Shown here: positions 1 to 13,259 of the stretch, piece by piece
Layout of the letters: each line of letters begins with the position of its first letter
Position numbering within the stretch: the stretch's first letter is position 1
Assembly (NCBI RefSeq): GCF_002105155.1
Contig: NW_019029008.1
Coordinates: 124,001-188,000 of the forward strand
Direction of reading: 5' to 3'
Length of the DNA stretch: 64,000 nucleotides
Source of the DNA: Lobosporangium transversale
Taxonomy: Eukaryota > Mortierellomycota > Mortierellomycetes > Mortierellales > Mortierellaceae
Translations under genes and position numbers: made by a program
The notes under the pieces: model-generated
Seen by the model: the letters and a program-made list of their open reading frames with translations, nothing else
What the model was told of the DNA's origin: nothing
The model's database searches: none

Positions 1-581
1 ATTGATGATCCAAACGCACCAACAGTTTTGTAAAAGTTTTTTTTTTTATGAGACAAAGCAAACCAAATGAACGAGATGAAGAGTGAAAATGAGAAAGTCT
101 AACGGCTAGATAAAAGACAGGGAAGAAGGAGATAAAGACGAGAGGGGGGGGGGGAGGACAAAAGATGAGGCAACGAAAAACAGAGCACTAACGCGCCAAA
201 TGCGTGTGAATGTAGGAGAGAATTGTGTGTTTTTGTTCTCTGTGTGTGTATATGTGTGTGTTTGTGCTTTTGTGTGTTGTTCTCTGTAGGATGGATGAGA
301 TAGATGGACGTCCATGCACGACACGTTCATTGCGCTTTGCTTGGAGAGACATCATCAAAAGTGAATGTTAAATGTGCGTGAATGTATCAATGATTGGCGT
401 CTTTGTCAGCACCCTCAAACATACATTGAAGTGGATAAGGATAGATTCAGAAGGGTATTGAACTAAACAATTAGGTGATTGATTGATAAATAACTCACCA
501 CAAATAGGGACAAGCAAGGAAGTCAGAGAAGAGAAAGAGGGAAACAGAAGCAACAGACAGACAGACAGAAGAAAGAGAGAT

Positions 582-631
<50 letters not shown>

Positions 632-3122
632 AACAGACACAGAAGCGAGGACAAAAGAAAAAGGCAAAAGGGACACCCATGCAAACGAAACTCGAAAAAA
701 AAAAAAAAACCAAAAAAAACGAACCTTCCAATGCAAACAATAAAGAGTGTCTTGACTCAATTGGTATCGTATGTATCGTATACATTTCAATCCAACTCAA
801 TCCGCTTTTGTTGCGGGAAACGAGGAGCTGCTGGCTGGTGCGGGTACAAAAATAATGGGACAAAAAGGGCGGCTCCGCTACTTTGGGATAAAAAAAAAAA
901 AAGACAGCCTACTTTCACCATTCCACATGAAGAAAAAAAAAAAAAACTCGGTCTAACTATGAACCTGTTACTTTGGCTTTTTGCCCAGGACCTGGATCTG
1001 GACCCTATTCAGAACTGTAATATGCAGCCATAGCGCACTTATGAGCAAAGTCTGCACAGCGATATCATTGTACCGGTCGCTCCACCAACCACCATCTTCT
1101 CCATCATTAAATGCCATGTCTCGTCTTAGTCAGAGTTTTCCTTTTTTTTTTTTTTCTTTTTTTTTCCGCGAGTCATACTCCCGAGCGGGAGAGAAACGGA
1201 ATACTTGTAGCTCTTTTGACCCTTCTGTTTATCACTAAATGAAAGCTTGCTTGCTCCTTTTCTTTTTTTGCCCCCTTTATTTTATTTTATTTTTTTATTT
1301 TGAAAGCTTTAATAGGATCCAAGAAAAGAGAAAAAGAGGAGAAGGTATATATATATATATATATCTGTCTATTTTTTTTTTATTTTTTTGTTTTTTAATG
1401 TAGCTCGTAAATGAAAGAGCTTTCAATTCTCATTCATATAAAATAACCACCAGAAAGTAACAGTAAAAAGATATTTCCAAGTCTGGGGATCCAATGTCCA
1501 TATCGTGTCGTTTCGCAAAAAAAAATAAAAAAAAAAAAGTATGGCTAAACAATTTCATGCTGTAAACAAAAACAAAAAAAGTTGGGTTTGTTTGTGGACT
1601 ACGTGTAACATTAAGCGGCGTCAGATGCTTTTTCATGGTGTTTCGTCTTTGACTCAAAAGGTTACAAATCATGCTGATGGTGGCAACAGTCCATTATCCT
1701 GTCTGGAACATCATTTATCGATGGAAAAGAGACAAAGAAAAAGATGTATCACGGATGCCTTCCAAAGGATTAGGATATTGCATGGTCTCGACAAATGCTT
1801 TTTTTTATTATTACTATTATTATTAGTGTATATAAAAATATTTATTCACCCAATTTAATCCGCAAATAGTATTCTGTCCAGTTTACTGTATATTCCATGA
1901 ATTAGTAAAATGTAATGATTGATAATAATAATAAAAAAAAAAACCCCCTTCACATTGTGCGATATCATTGTATACAAAAAGATGTGCCTTTTTCTGTAAT
2001 TAAGAGATTCTGTCCGTGTGAACAAAAAAAAAGTTTAACCCCACATTGAGAGAGATAGAGAGCATAACAGAGAAAGCTGTGCAGCTGCGAGTGAGTAATG
2101 AGGAGGAGGCGTGTTACTCAATTGGATCGACAGACAAGGGCAGGGGCCACATTACAACAGAGAGAGAGATGAGCAACAGAAGCAATAGACAGAAAGACGC
2201 CGAAAGGGGAGAGGAGACAAAGAGACAGAAATTCAATGATAGACAGAAATGGGCCAACTCTATCTCATGTCCTACCATACAATGAGAGCGATGTGAGAAT
2301 CGTACCTGTCCTTCTGTGTCTGTGAATATTAATCTAGCGGAACAAATACACTTTTAGCTTCTTTCTGTCTTCCCATCTCGAACTCCGTGCATGGTCTGTG
2401 TTTAGTTGTGTGTGCTCTCCATCTGTCACATCTGTCCGTCTGTCTGTCTGTTTGTCAATTCTTCCCGGACCAATCAAATGAAGGCCAACAACTCTACTAT
2501 CAACAACCTTGGCGCGTGGTGGTATAGATTCTCTATTGGGGCACAACTGCTCCATGTATTGAGATATAAAAGTTTCTTTTCTTGAACGTTTTCATGCTCC
2601 TGAATCTAACCTACGTCCAACATGTTCACTTCGAGGATGCTTTATTATTTATTGCTTTTGTTATTATTGGGACTGGCTTTAGTGATATCGATAGCCGGTA
2701 GAATTTCTTGGCATTGTCTGCAGGAGCCAGCTTTCCAATGGCTTCCCTTCCCCTTTACGACTAAAAGGACTAAAGCCCGTTTCTGATCCGCTATTATATT
2801 TTCTTTTTTATTATCCTCTTCTTCTCCTGTTAATGAAGCCCTTGATACTAGCCTACTTCGCGTGCCAAGTCCAAATAAAGAGAACACAGACAAAGAAATA
2901 AAAATATCTTTCGCTTCATGGCCTGTCATATATTCTCAGCAGCCCATGGCGGAAAAGAAAAAAGAGTGTAAGATCCCACAACCCTGCTGGCACCCATAGC
3001 CTCCTCTTCCTATTTTCATAGACATTCAATGTTATCCCTTTTGCTGGATCTAATAAATAATCGCATCATTTCACCTTTTTCTTTTTGTAATTCTACTTGA
3101 TTCACCAAAAGAGGACATCTGT

Positions 3123-3155
<33 letters not shown>

Positions 3156-3346
3156 CGCATTGTCTACATATCTTTCTTTTCCTTTTCCCTACTTTTTTCT
3201 TTCCTTTTTCTTTCCTTTTTCTTTCCTTCATCAGTATCCTTCTCATTTTTGCTTTATAGTATCAAAAGTTAACTCTTGTCTGTTTATTATAAACATATCA
3301 TAATAACCTACAGAGATCACAAAAAAAAAAAAAAAAAAAAAAAAAA
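1..3346. other. gene-poor AT-rich region
   Basis: No coding region is recognisable here. Open frames are short, mostly run through homopolymers or purine repeats, and show no family motif. The stretch holds a GA microsatellite, an AT dinucleotide run near 1348-1364, and many A or T runs of 10-30 nt. The last 250 nt, with a T run at 3127-3155 and an A run at 3320-3346 that abuts the next start codon, is the likely promoter and leader of the following gene. Confidence 0.5.
584..625. repeat. GA dinucleotide microsatellite
   Basis: An almost pure run of about 20 GA units, preceded by a short ACAG repeat near 555-570. It makes long spurious open frames on both strands, rich in Arg-Glu or Ser-Leu, which should not be taken as genes. 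Confidence 0.9.
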
Positions 3347-4785
3347 ATGTCAACAGTAGCATTGATCCAAGACGATACTTCGGCGTCAACATCCGTAGAT
3401 GGATCTTCAACTGGACGTGACCAGAATGAGATGTGTAACACAACTCAAATTGTTCTGATTTCCCTTGGTATCACCATCGCCACCATATCCCTTTTGGGCG
3501 TTGCAGCAAGTTACTACATGTCCCAAAAGAAAAAGAAGGCTGAACAAAAGAAAAATAGAGCTGAGGCTGCTGCGGCTGCAGGAGAAGCGGGAGAAGGCGA
3601 AAATGAAAAAGAAGGGGCTATTCCTGAAGGAGCCGACGACAGAGATTTAGAGAAAGGTAGTACACCAACTGTTACGCAGGAGGTGTTTCATAGTGCAGAC
3701 ACAGAGTCTATGGACTCTGGCTCATATCTTTGGAGTGCAGGTAAGGATGTTCCGCCTACGTTGGTATTTTAAAAGAAAAAGAAAAAAAAAAAAAAAAGGG
3801 AGGATGGATGATTAACATGAAATTTATCCTTGTTATTATAGAAAATGGACACCCTGGCCCGAGCACATCAAGAATAGACCATGGAGTCAAACCAACTATC
3901 ACGCCAACAGAAAGTCAAACTACTATGGCAGATCTTGATACTGGAGTTGAAGGGGGAGATGGTGCTGATCGTACGCCGGATACAACAAAAACAGTGATAG
4001 AGGCTCCCTACACGGAAAGTATGGTTCCAGACGTGAGTATTGATGGATTCCAAGACCCTTCCTGCGCGATTGAGAACGAAAAAAATAGCATCAGTCCAGA
4101 TCTTTTAACAGCAGTGACATCAACGGCCCTTGCTCCGGCACCACCACATTTACCTTTATCTCATGAACATCAGCTCAATCGTCCAGTGTCTCCAGGTCAA
4201 CAACGAAACCTATCCCCATCTGAACCTCCAGGTGATGATCGTTCTGTCCTAGCTTCCACTTCTACAGCCAGTTCTGTAACAGACACATCTAATGATGATA
4301 TCTTTTATCAGCCACTTTCTCAGCCTACAAGCCCCATTGGAGGATACGATCATGCCACACTTAGAGGAGTGGGATATAGCGGAGCTAAATCCTCCGAGAT
4401 TTACGAATCCGTAGAGGAAGGCGCTGATGGTCGCAATGGCCTCTCACCATTTCCAGCATCTATCATAGTATTACCTCCTCAAAGAAATATAGGGAATGGT
4501 ATTAGTGGTGCTGAAACTGGAGTAGGCCTTCGGAACGGTGCAGCCATATTTGAAGGCCTTACGACCTCACGTGCTTTTCGAAGCTCGATTGAGGGACCAG
4601 GGCCTGTGGTCGGTAGCTTGCCAAGTTTTCGGCTTTTAGACGCGGTTTCGGAGGAAGCATTTGACGAGCATGGTCATTTAGCAGTACAGCAACTGCAGCA
4701 GCCTAGTGGGAAAGGGAAGTCGCGGGTGAAGAGCAGCTACCTTGATGACTACCGTGAACATCAGCGACAACAGAGACTGAAATAA
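3347..4785 (+). CDS. single-pass membrane protein, two exons, unknown function
   Basis: Exons 3347-3740 and 3842-4785 join through a GTAAGG...TATAG intron of 101 nt, and the frame is kept across the split Glu codon, giving 445 aa. The start directly follows a 27-nt A run. Residues 1-33 are short and polar and residues about 34-57 form one hydrophobic helix. A basic KKKKAEQKK stop-transfer segment follows, so the long Ser/Thr/Pro-rich tail is probably cytosolic. There is no cleavable signal peptide. The tail is low-complexity and predicted disordered, with many Ser-Pro and Thr-Pro pairs. I recognise no enzymatic domain. Fungal plasma-membrane sensors have a similar short ectodomain, helix and disordered tail, but this ectodomain is too short for a typical WSC/Mid2 sensor. 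Gene structure is well supported; function is unknown. Confidence 0.75.
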
Positions 4786-5102
4786 GGAACAGTAGTAAAA
4801 AAAAAAAAAAAGAAAGAAAAGAAACTCAGGATCTGGATCCGGATTTCATCAAGGTTATCTATCAAACAAGTTCGCTTCATAATTTACAACTAATCTCAAG
4901 GACAAATAAAACGATAATAGCAATAAAAGCAATACAATAGGAATAAGCTACTTTTTTTTTTTTTTTTTTTTTTTTTTTATTATTTATTTTTCATTTTCTG
5001 ACTTTCTCAAACGGAGTGAAAAGAGATTGAGAGAAAAATGACTGCCATTAAAATGGCCCATGGCCTTTCCTCCCGCGCGCTTTGTGTTTTTTTTTTTTGT
5101 AT
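4786..5102. other. intergenic, convergent 3' ends
   Basis: A gap of 317 nt between the membrane-protein gene (+) and RPS7 (-). It contains AATAAA-like sequences near 4908 and 4923 and T runs at 4951-4978 and 5089-5098. No gene seen. Confidence 0.5.
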
Positions 5103-6370
5103 TTACTCGGCGTGGTGAGCGGGGAACTCAAAGACGACCTCCTTTCCGGTCAAGCGTTTGTAAATAGCGCTGAAGGTGTCGAGCTTGTACTCCAAAGAGG
5201 TCGAATCCTTGGGATCAAGGAAGCTATTACAAGGAAAGAAAATTAAAAACCTAAGTATGTTTACATACATAACAGAATGAACGCTCCAACTAAAACATCA
5301 ACTTGAACAGCAAAAAAAAAAAAATAAACTTACGCCTTGATGATGCGGCGCTGGTCAGTCTGGACACGAGTGCGCTTGCCGGTGATCTCGGTGGGGTAAA
5401 CCAAGTCCTCCAACAACTTCTCGTGGACAGAGGTGAGGGTGCGGGAGCGGGGGCGCTGCTGCTTGGCACGGGATTTGCGGGTAGGCTTGGCCATGATGCG
5501 GCGCTGGGCAACAAAGACGACGTGGCGATCAGAGAACTTCTTCTCGAGCTCGCGAGTGAGTCTGTTAAAAATAAATGAAAATAAAAAAAAAAATTGAAAT
5601 ATTAGAATATATCTTATCCTCATCCTTCATTGTATTTATATTTCTCCGTATTATTTTCATACCTCTGCTGGACCTTGTGGAAAGCCTTCAACTGGGGAAC
5701 GGGGACGAAGACAACGATAGCCTTCTTACCGTTACCGGTCTCGACCTTGAACACACGAAGGAAAATAAAAAATTTAATCAGATTTTGTATTCCATCAAAG
5801 TTGGATTTGGTTGCGCCTGGCCGTTGTTTGTTGAAACAGTTGGTTGTAATCGTTGTTTGAGCATCATTCCAGTAAGGATACCCCAAGGAAAGTTCTTATT
5901 TCTCATTCCTTTATATATTTTCAGAGGGTCTTGATGAAAAGTTTATTGGATATCCAGTTCCAAATATGTTAAACGGTCAAAACTGCTTCCGCAATTCCTG
6001 ATACATATACTAATAAAATTCCTGTGCTCACGAATTATTACAGAAAGGTCCTTTGGATGATCAAAGGTCCGACATGGAGGAATTCCGTGTAATTGAAGTA
6101 GTCGCTTTTTTTTTTTTTTTTTTTTTTTTTTGAATCATCGTTTCATCCTGATGCTATTGTTGTTCCCGAAAAGTTCAGAACATCCATACACTTTTTTTTT
6201 TTTTTTTTTTTTTTTTAAAAACTACTCACCTCCTTGGCACTGGCGATCTGAAGAGGCTTGAGATCCTTCTTCAAGTCAGCGACGTTGTTCTCCAAGTCAA
6301 AGAGAGCTTGAGCAACAGAGAGCTCGATCTCATCAGCAGGGCCGTTCTTGGCAATCTTGTGGCTGGCCAT
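5103..6370 (-). CDS. RPS7: 40S ribosomal protein S7 (eS7)
   Basis: Four exons on the minus strand, at 6230-6370, 5663-5745, 5334-5561 and 5103-5223, splice to 190 aa, the length of yeast S7. Every junction keeps frame with GTGAGT, GTATGA and GTAAGT donors. Recognised eS7 blocks, in order, are an N-terminal acidic helix, [62 protein letters not shown], and a C-terminus with [11 protein letters not shown]. The protein is a structural component of the small ribosomal subunit and takes part in pre-rRNA processing. The first coding intron (5746-6229) is long, 484 nt, with two T runs. An AACAG just upstream of the ATG and a GTAAGA near 6850 suggest a further leader intron, as in many fungal ribosomal-protein genes; that part is inference. 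Confidence 0.96.
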
Positions 6371-9300
6371 ATTGTTCTGTTATTTCCCCAATGATGGTTG
6401 ATTAATGTTTTTAGATTCATGTTGGTAGATGTGATTTTTTTGTTATTGTCGTATAGAAATCCATAAATCCATGATGTCAGAGAAATCATAATATCCATGG
6501 TTTAAGATGTCATCCAAATGAGTTCCATTTCCATATAGTATATGAAGTTGTTGGATCAAATGTTCGCCGTGTGCACATAATAAATAATCCAGATTCCATT
6601 GCATTAGATCAGGTTCGTTATAATTGTAATTGAAAAAAAAATAAAAATAAAAAAAAAAAAATAAGAAATAGGGAGAATGATATTAGCAATCATGATTTTC
6701 TTCGTCTTCTTGATTTTTGTCTTGTTCAGATGAACAGGGTGGATCCATCATTTTAAATCGATTGATAGATAGATAGATCGATGGATGAATGGTGTTCCTC
6801 CTCCACGCACTCAGCTCGCTTCTATTTCATGTTCGATTCTTACGATTCTGAAAAAGGGAGAAACACATTTGCGCTGAGCACAACTGATCTTAAACTGAAA
6901 AGCTCTCTTTCACATTTAGTAGTCATGTGATCTGCAATCTCTCAGAAATTTTTTTTTTAATTGATCGGCCTTCAGCCTTTATTTCAGGCACACACAAATT
7001 CGAGGAGAGGACAGGACACCTTGGGAAAAAAAAAAAAAAAAAAAAGCAAAAGCCCAAGATGTGATGTTTAGTTGCATCAGACCCGATGTTCAAAGTTAAG
7101 GAAATACTGATCCAGATTAACTATAAAGACATTTATGGAGCTATATTCATTTTATAACTCGCTCAAGATTTATAGAAAATAAAAACAAAATAAATACATG
7201 AACATGTAAATTAATTAAAGGATGGCTATGCTGCCATGTCAGGCACAAAATACTAGGAAACTAATACACAGCATTGTATATATATATATAACATTGGGGA
7301 GTATCATTTCTACATGCCAGAGTAATTGCCTGTGGAAGGGAAACAAGTAGGAAAGATCCTGATTATGATTGGTCCGTGAGCATAAATACACACTAGAAGT
7401 GGATAGTATACTCGGGTTGGATAGCAATAATATAAAGATGAATGTGATTATGGAAAAAAGAGTGGACCACCGGGTGGCGGGACAAAATATATAAAAATAT
7501 ATACATTTAAATATAAAAAATATATAAATATTCAGCATTTTAGTGTGTGTGTGTGGGAGAAAGGGCTTTGTGTTCCCATGTGTTGACAAACTATGCTTTA
7601 AATCCTCTTTAACAATGTCAATGTCAATGAGTGCGCATCTTTAGGATCCGTGCCTTTGCTCAACATGTATTTTATCATATTTTTATATGCCAATGGTTTG
7701 TCTACTATATTTCTTCAATGACCAAAAGGCAAACGGATCATAAATTTGTTTCTATTTATTTTTCTATTTTATTTGTATTTGTTTATTTTATTTTATTTTA
7801 TTTTATTTTATTTTTGTTTTTTTTATACAGATCGATGATACGGTTTCTATCCTTGCTTGCAAGGGCAAGGAGGCATTGAGCTTCTACCTTACTTTTGCTT
7901 TTTTATTACTGTAATTTTTTTTTTTTTTGCTCCATACTGGGTATCATTATTATTCATGCATAAAAATATCAAATATTAACAAGTAGCTAATGGATGAATG
8001 GGTTTGAGCTATTTAAGCTGTTCAATTGAGAGCGCAGACATATGATGTATTAAAAAAGAACAATTCCAATTTAATAGCAGTCCCTTGTTTCGGATGCACT
8101 GACGATCACACATCACCCATTGAAGACCAATGTGGGATGTGAAAAAAGAAAAAAAAGAAAGAGAAAGAGAAAAGAGGAGTGAAGAAAGTGAAGGATAAAA
8201 ATAATAAAGAGATTGCTGTTCATTCCGCAACGCAATCGAAAAAAGCTGCTGTGGATGATGACAGACAGGTTGTATCACCCTTACTTTGCAAACATAGGGA
8301 CTTCCCTTGCCTCCTTTTCCCCCCCAAATTCAATCCACATCCTTCATTCTCTCGGTCTTCTCTTTGCATACTTTTTTTTTTTTTCTTTTTCTATTTGCTT
8401 TCCTTCTGCAGACTCTCTATCCTTTCTCTACTGCAAAAAAAAAAAAAAAAAAAAAAAAAAGTAATTGGAGAGTAGGTAAAAGCTGTATTTAAACAACTTA
8501 GGTTTAAATAAGTTCATTCTGTTTCTGATCGATTACTGTGTGTTGTGGATGCAAATAAAAAAAATTTCAACAAACGCATGCACAAATCTGTCCCTTTTTT
8601 TCGTGTCTGTGTCTCTTTTCTCTCTTTTCTTCCTTTCCTTCGCTTTTCGCTCTTTCTCACTTTCTTTCTCTTTCTCATTCCATTTACTGAATGTCATTGA
8701 GGCTCATTCTACAAAGAATAGCAACTCTTCTTTTTAACTACTCCATCCTTTATTCTTTTTTTTTTTTTATCTTTCTCTTTCTTACATCGTAAGTTTTATT
8801 ATTTTCGCGGGTGTGTTTGTGTGCCACACTATCCATTCGCCTTGCCGTGTCATTGCCATGTGTTTAAGCAACGTTGGAGGGGGCAAAGCAAGGGAGAACG
8901 AAAGCCCTCCCCCTCAGTCTGCACTGGATCCTCCTTCCACCATAGTTCCTGGTGGTTCTTCCAGGCTGGTGCGGTCTTGGTTGTGTAGTTTTTTTTTTTT
9001 AAAAAAAAAAAGCCATGTCCGAAGAATGAAGGACTCATGGAAGGACAGCAATGGGTCTTTTTTTTTTTTTTTTTTGTCCCTCGTAAAAGCAGGCTGGTTC
9101 TTCTACTGGGAAAAAGTTGGCTAGGTGAAGGGAGAAAGATTGATGTCATGACCGCTGGCTCTTGGCCGTCATCATACTCTTCACCTTGGATACTGTTACC
9201 GTGGACCTATTTGTAGGCCAGGAGAACAAGCGGACGCTCTGCTCACTTTGACTAGCTTTTTTAGCATGTGCACAATGTCAATATTGGTACTAATGCCCCT

Positions 9301-9397
9301 CTGTCATTATCACACTCAACCGAAGATCTGATCAACACTCTTAGATCAAATTTCTCATGAAGGATTAAAGGAATGAAAAAGAAAAAAAAAAAAAAAA
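6371..9397. other. intergenic, no recognised gene
   Basis: About 3 kb without a gene I can support. The first 500 nt probably hold the RPS7 leader intron and promoter. It contains a TTTTA pentamer run at about 7785-7825, an AT run near 7278-7290, and many homopolymers (for example A at 7025-7045 and 8434-8460, T at 9058-9075). The open frames are interrupted, biased in composition and lack family motifs. Confidence 0.45.
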
Positions 9398-9635
9398 ATG
9401 AAGAGGATCATCAAGGCGCCACCAGTCATGGTAGCGCTTCTGTCACCATGCATCTTGGGTCTGGGGGCGGCGTTCATACTGTGGCACCAACGAGATCAAA
9501 TCACCAAAAAAGAGCCTTGTGGCATGGGCCCTTCCTTTCCTTCTCTTCCTTTCGTCTATTTTACCCATCCACCCATTCATATCAGTGTGCAAACTCCCGC
9601 TCTTTCTTCACGATCCAATGCAAGGCTGTCTAATA

Positions 9636-9669
<34 letters not shown>

Positions 9670-10003
9670 CAACACTCCCTGTCCTTATTCTACACTTTGA
9701 CTTGTCTGATCAATAGAACAACAGCAACAGACAAGAACTTATCCTTGTGAAATTGTTATATGTGCATATAAAGCTCATCTCTATCTCACCGACAGGAAGG
9801 CAATAGAAGTTTTACAAACAGAAGACGGTAACGGTTTACTCTTGTCATCTGTTCGGCCTCTCATCAGAACTGCAAGTGACCTGTTTTATATCCGTCTTAC
9901 AAGCAAATTAAAGAGGGCCATAAAAAGAGGATCCGTTTGTATCTCTCTGTTGGTACCGTCATTGAAACATTCGGCACTCGACGCCACTCATCCACCATTA
10001 CAA
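9398..10003 (+). CDS. possible small membrane protein, splice uncertain
   Basis: An ATG immediately after an A run opens a frame whose first 40 residues look real: a basic start (MKRIIK), a hydrophobic helix at about residues 10-28, then WHQRDQITKKE. This resembles the N-terminus of a small mitochondrial or ER membrane protein. The frame then degenerates into a T run. A second open stretch of 96 codons begins about 9716, next to a CAATAG acceptor-like site, and ends at a TAA at 10001-10003. I could not find a donor that joins the two in frame. It could be a two-exon gene with a non-consensus donor, a very short single-exon protein, or chance. Function unknown. Confidence 0.28.
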
Positions 10004-10253
10004 TAACGACAGCAGCAGCAACGACAATAAAAAGGCTTGTACACAAGACAGTCAATCTGCTATTGCACACTTCAAAATTGGCTGAATTTGCTCATTACCG
10101 CCAATCATCTTTACTTGGTCCGCCCTCCCAGTCAAGTTCAGTACAAAAAAAAAAGGGACAAGCGCTTTGCTCAATTTTTTTTTTTTTTTATTATTTAAAG
10201 TATTACAACATTAAACAAGATAAAATAAGGTCTGGAAGACGGGGTCGCCATCC

Positions 10254-13200
10254 ATGACTCGAGCAGCGTCAAATCGAAAGCAAAGTGCAGGAAGTGCATC
10301 TACGAGTACCAGACCTGGCCCAGTCTTCAGAGGCCGAGATGTTGTATTTGTTGATCCACTCGGTAAGTGATCATTAAACAAGAGAAAAAAGCCGGAAGGG
10401 GATGGAATCCATGTTTAAGTCATTTGTGTTATGTGAGATTCGTTTGGATTGGATGGCGCATTGCCTCTTGTCTCTCTCTCTCTCTCGTGTGAATTGTAGC
10501 AGGTCCAGAAAGAGAAAGACAAGAGGGGTCTACCTTGGCCCCTCAAAGACTGACACAGACACCACCATCAAGGAAAAAGTGGCACAACACACACAGACAC
10601 AGAACATGGGACACAAAAAATAAAATAAATAACATTTGCATGCAGTGGAAAGAACGGGACAACGGGCAATACAGTAAAAACATTGCAAATAATAGTGGGC
10701 AAAGGGCTAAAAGTTTATTCGTGTCCTCTCTCTCTCTGTAATGTAGATGACAAGGAAAGTTACTGGTGGCCCGCAATGGTAAATGCTTTACACCATGTGA
10801 AATGCACAAACAGCCATTGTCTTTCATGTACACAAAAGTCTTTATTGTGTGTGTGCGTCTGTGTGAAGATGGATCTTTTACGATTCTAACGATCCTATGA
10901 TCGCACGTTCTTGTTCTGCTCTTTTCCCATTCTCTCTTCTCTCTCTCTCAATTATCATCGCTGTGTCACACGGATTGGATAGATCGTTCCTGTTCCAGAG
11001 ATCGATTCATCAATGGATTGCACGGTCTTGAACCCGGGCGAATGTCTAGTCAAATACTTTGAGGACAACAAGTACTCTGTCGTACCTTTCACCGATCTAC
11101 AACCATTCGTCCCAACAACCATCCCATTCCTCGAATTTGAGCTTGCGGCTGGTCAAAAGTTCCTCAAGAATGGTGGCGTGGTCAATGCAATGGCTTATCT
11201 CGAATCCGGTAAGGTCAAGCGCAAATTCTCTTGGTATCGCTGGGGTACAGCACAAGATCAGGAGCTTAGTCTTGATATGCTCAAGCACAACAAACCCATC
11301 TCACTGCCTTTGGTCACCGATGAGGCATTCAATGACATGCAGCAAACTATGCAGCGTGGTCCTAGTAGCGGTATCTCTTCTTCAGAGGCATCTTCACCTA
11401 CGACCTCGGCCAAAAACTTCACAGATAGCGAGAATGACAGCCCTAGGACTTCATCTTCTTCAATATCATCGTCAATATCAGCAATTATTAGCAACGGTGG
11501 TAATCTGAAGAACGGTTTGCAGCGGTCAAATGCTGGAGCGACATCTCAGTTGATAGAAGGCCTGCTCCCTTCGCCTGTTAGTCTCAACGATCTGCCAACA
11601 GAGTCCATGGATGAAACAGAGTTCAGTCCCCGTTCAACGAGGGCCAAGGTGGATGGAACCTTGAAAAAGGATAATCCCATCACGCCTTCACCGAGCCGGT
11701 CACGTTCCCGTCGAGGCAGTAGGGACACTGACAGCAAGGCTAGCGTAGCTTCTACTGAAAAGGAAACGATGAACAAGCGATCCAGAAACGTCAGCGAACA
11801 GTCATTTTCATCGTCTTCTCCTAACTCCAACACAACGACAGTGCCACCGACCTCCATACCAGGAATGGCTGCATCTTCTGAAACATCCACACATGGAGCT
11901 GCTCACAAGAAACGAAAGATGACAGGGGGTCCATCTGTACTGATTTACCCTCAAAATACCACGCAAGATGGTGTAACCTCTGCTTCCAACCGTTCGTCTA
12001 GGCAGGGATCTGCAGAACCTTCTCCATCCCCTCGATCGACCCGGCACTCTTCTCGAAACTCAAAGTCATCAGATCCCGGCCAGCAAAGCCAAAGCCCAAA
12101 CAGTGAAGAGCTCGTAGAGTCACCTCAAGAGGCAACAGGACCCGTACGATTACAAACTCAGCGTATGACAAGACAACGATCCACTCCTAAGAGCGCAATG
12201 GGTGTTACTGTTCCATCCCCCTCTGTCCTATCGGATAAAGCGAGTCCTACAGACACCCCTATGAAGGAGGAGGTCGTTGATAATGGGGAGACGCCTCAAA
12301 AGGATGAAAATGATGTTAAATCATCAGCCGGGGATGTAGAGCAAAAGGGGCAAAGTGGCACGATACAGAAAACAGAAGATGACTCGACGGCGATGGACGT
12401 GGATGCGCCAGGGGAGCTCAGAGACGACAGCAAAATAAAGCACCAGGATTGCGAACAATCCTCCTCATCTTTACCGCAATTAACTCTTATGTCCTTATCT
12501 GAAACATCCTCCTCCTCGTCATCACCGTCCTCAATAGGCCTTGAGGAAGAATCACCAGAGATAGGCTCTTCCAGCAATGGTCTGCTCCAACCACTGGAGC
12601 GGGAGCGTCGCGAAATAAAATACAACTTTCAACATGTGCTTCCGACGCTGGCGATCGGATCCAAAGAACGTGAGGCATTCTATGAAACCATTATGGACCA
12701 CCTACTAAAGTTGAAGCAAGAACATCGAAGGTTGAAAGAGATTGTAAAAAACTCCGATTACACGCCAAAGGGCCGTCGAGCAACACGATCATCTCCGCAG
12801 TATCATTCACATCGGCATCACCATCACCATTTAGAGGAGAAGCCAAAAAAGAGAAACTCGCCTGCTCCTCCCAAGAGAGATTATCCTAATGGAGCAAACA
12901 GTGACGGCATGGGAGCTGGCAATGTCAATGGTACCAATGGCAGCAATAAATCAAATGCCTCAAGTAAAGTTGGCTCGACAACTATGACGTCATCAACGAC
13001 TTCAGGATCATCAATACCTCCATACCAAGGCTCCACGCCTTCATCTGCAATCTTGACGTCTAATATCTCGGCAACGACTCGTCGATCAGCGGCTACGGCC
13101 GCAGCTGCAGCAGTAACTGCAGCAGTATCTCGCTCGAGCCGAGGAAGCTACAATACGAGCCATCTAGAGAAGAAGCGAGCTAATACAGCATCAGCAGCAG

Positions 13201-13259
13201 CATCGGTCGATAATACGGAATCAACTGTTTCAACGCGAGCTAAGCGACGAGCACGATAA
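10254..13259 (+). CDS. PWWP-like domain protein, probable chromatin reader
   Basis: Exons 10254-10362, 10747-10778 and 10983-13259 join through GTAAGT...TGTAG and GTAAAT...GATAG introns to 805 aa. The 32-nt second exon encodes the key DKESYWWPAM segment. The fold signature runs over residues about 25-115: GRDVVFVDPL, then YWWPAMIVPVP, then CLVKYFEDNKYSVVPFTDLQPF, the order seen in PWWP/Tudor-like readers of methylated histone tails. Next comes a segment like the extension of fungal PWWP proteins (residues about 110-150), a 500-residue Ser/Pro-rich disordered region with basic clusters, a helical block near residues 590-640 rich in charged residues, a His-rich run, and an Ala/Ser/Arg tail. A nuclear role is likely. 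The PWWP call is by motif; the partner and the mark read are unknown. Confidence 0.8.

Noticed and set aside
368..863. Ser-Leu- or Arg-Glu-rich open frames at 368-863 on both strands
   Set aside because: Produced by the GA microsatellite and A runs; no conserved segment.
5746..6229. Possible snoRNA in the long RPS7 intron
   Set aside because: Ribosomal-protein introns often host snoRNAs, but I found no good C and D boxes with a pairing stem on the transcribed strand.
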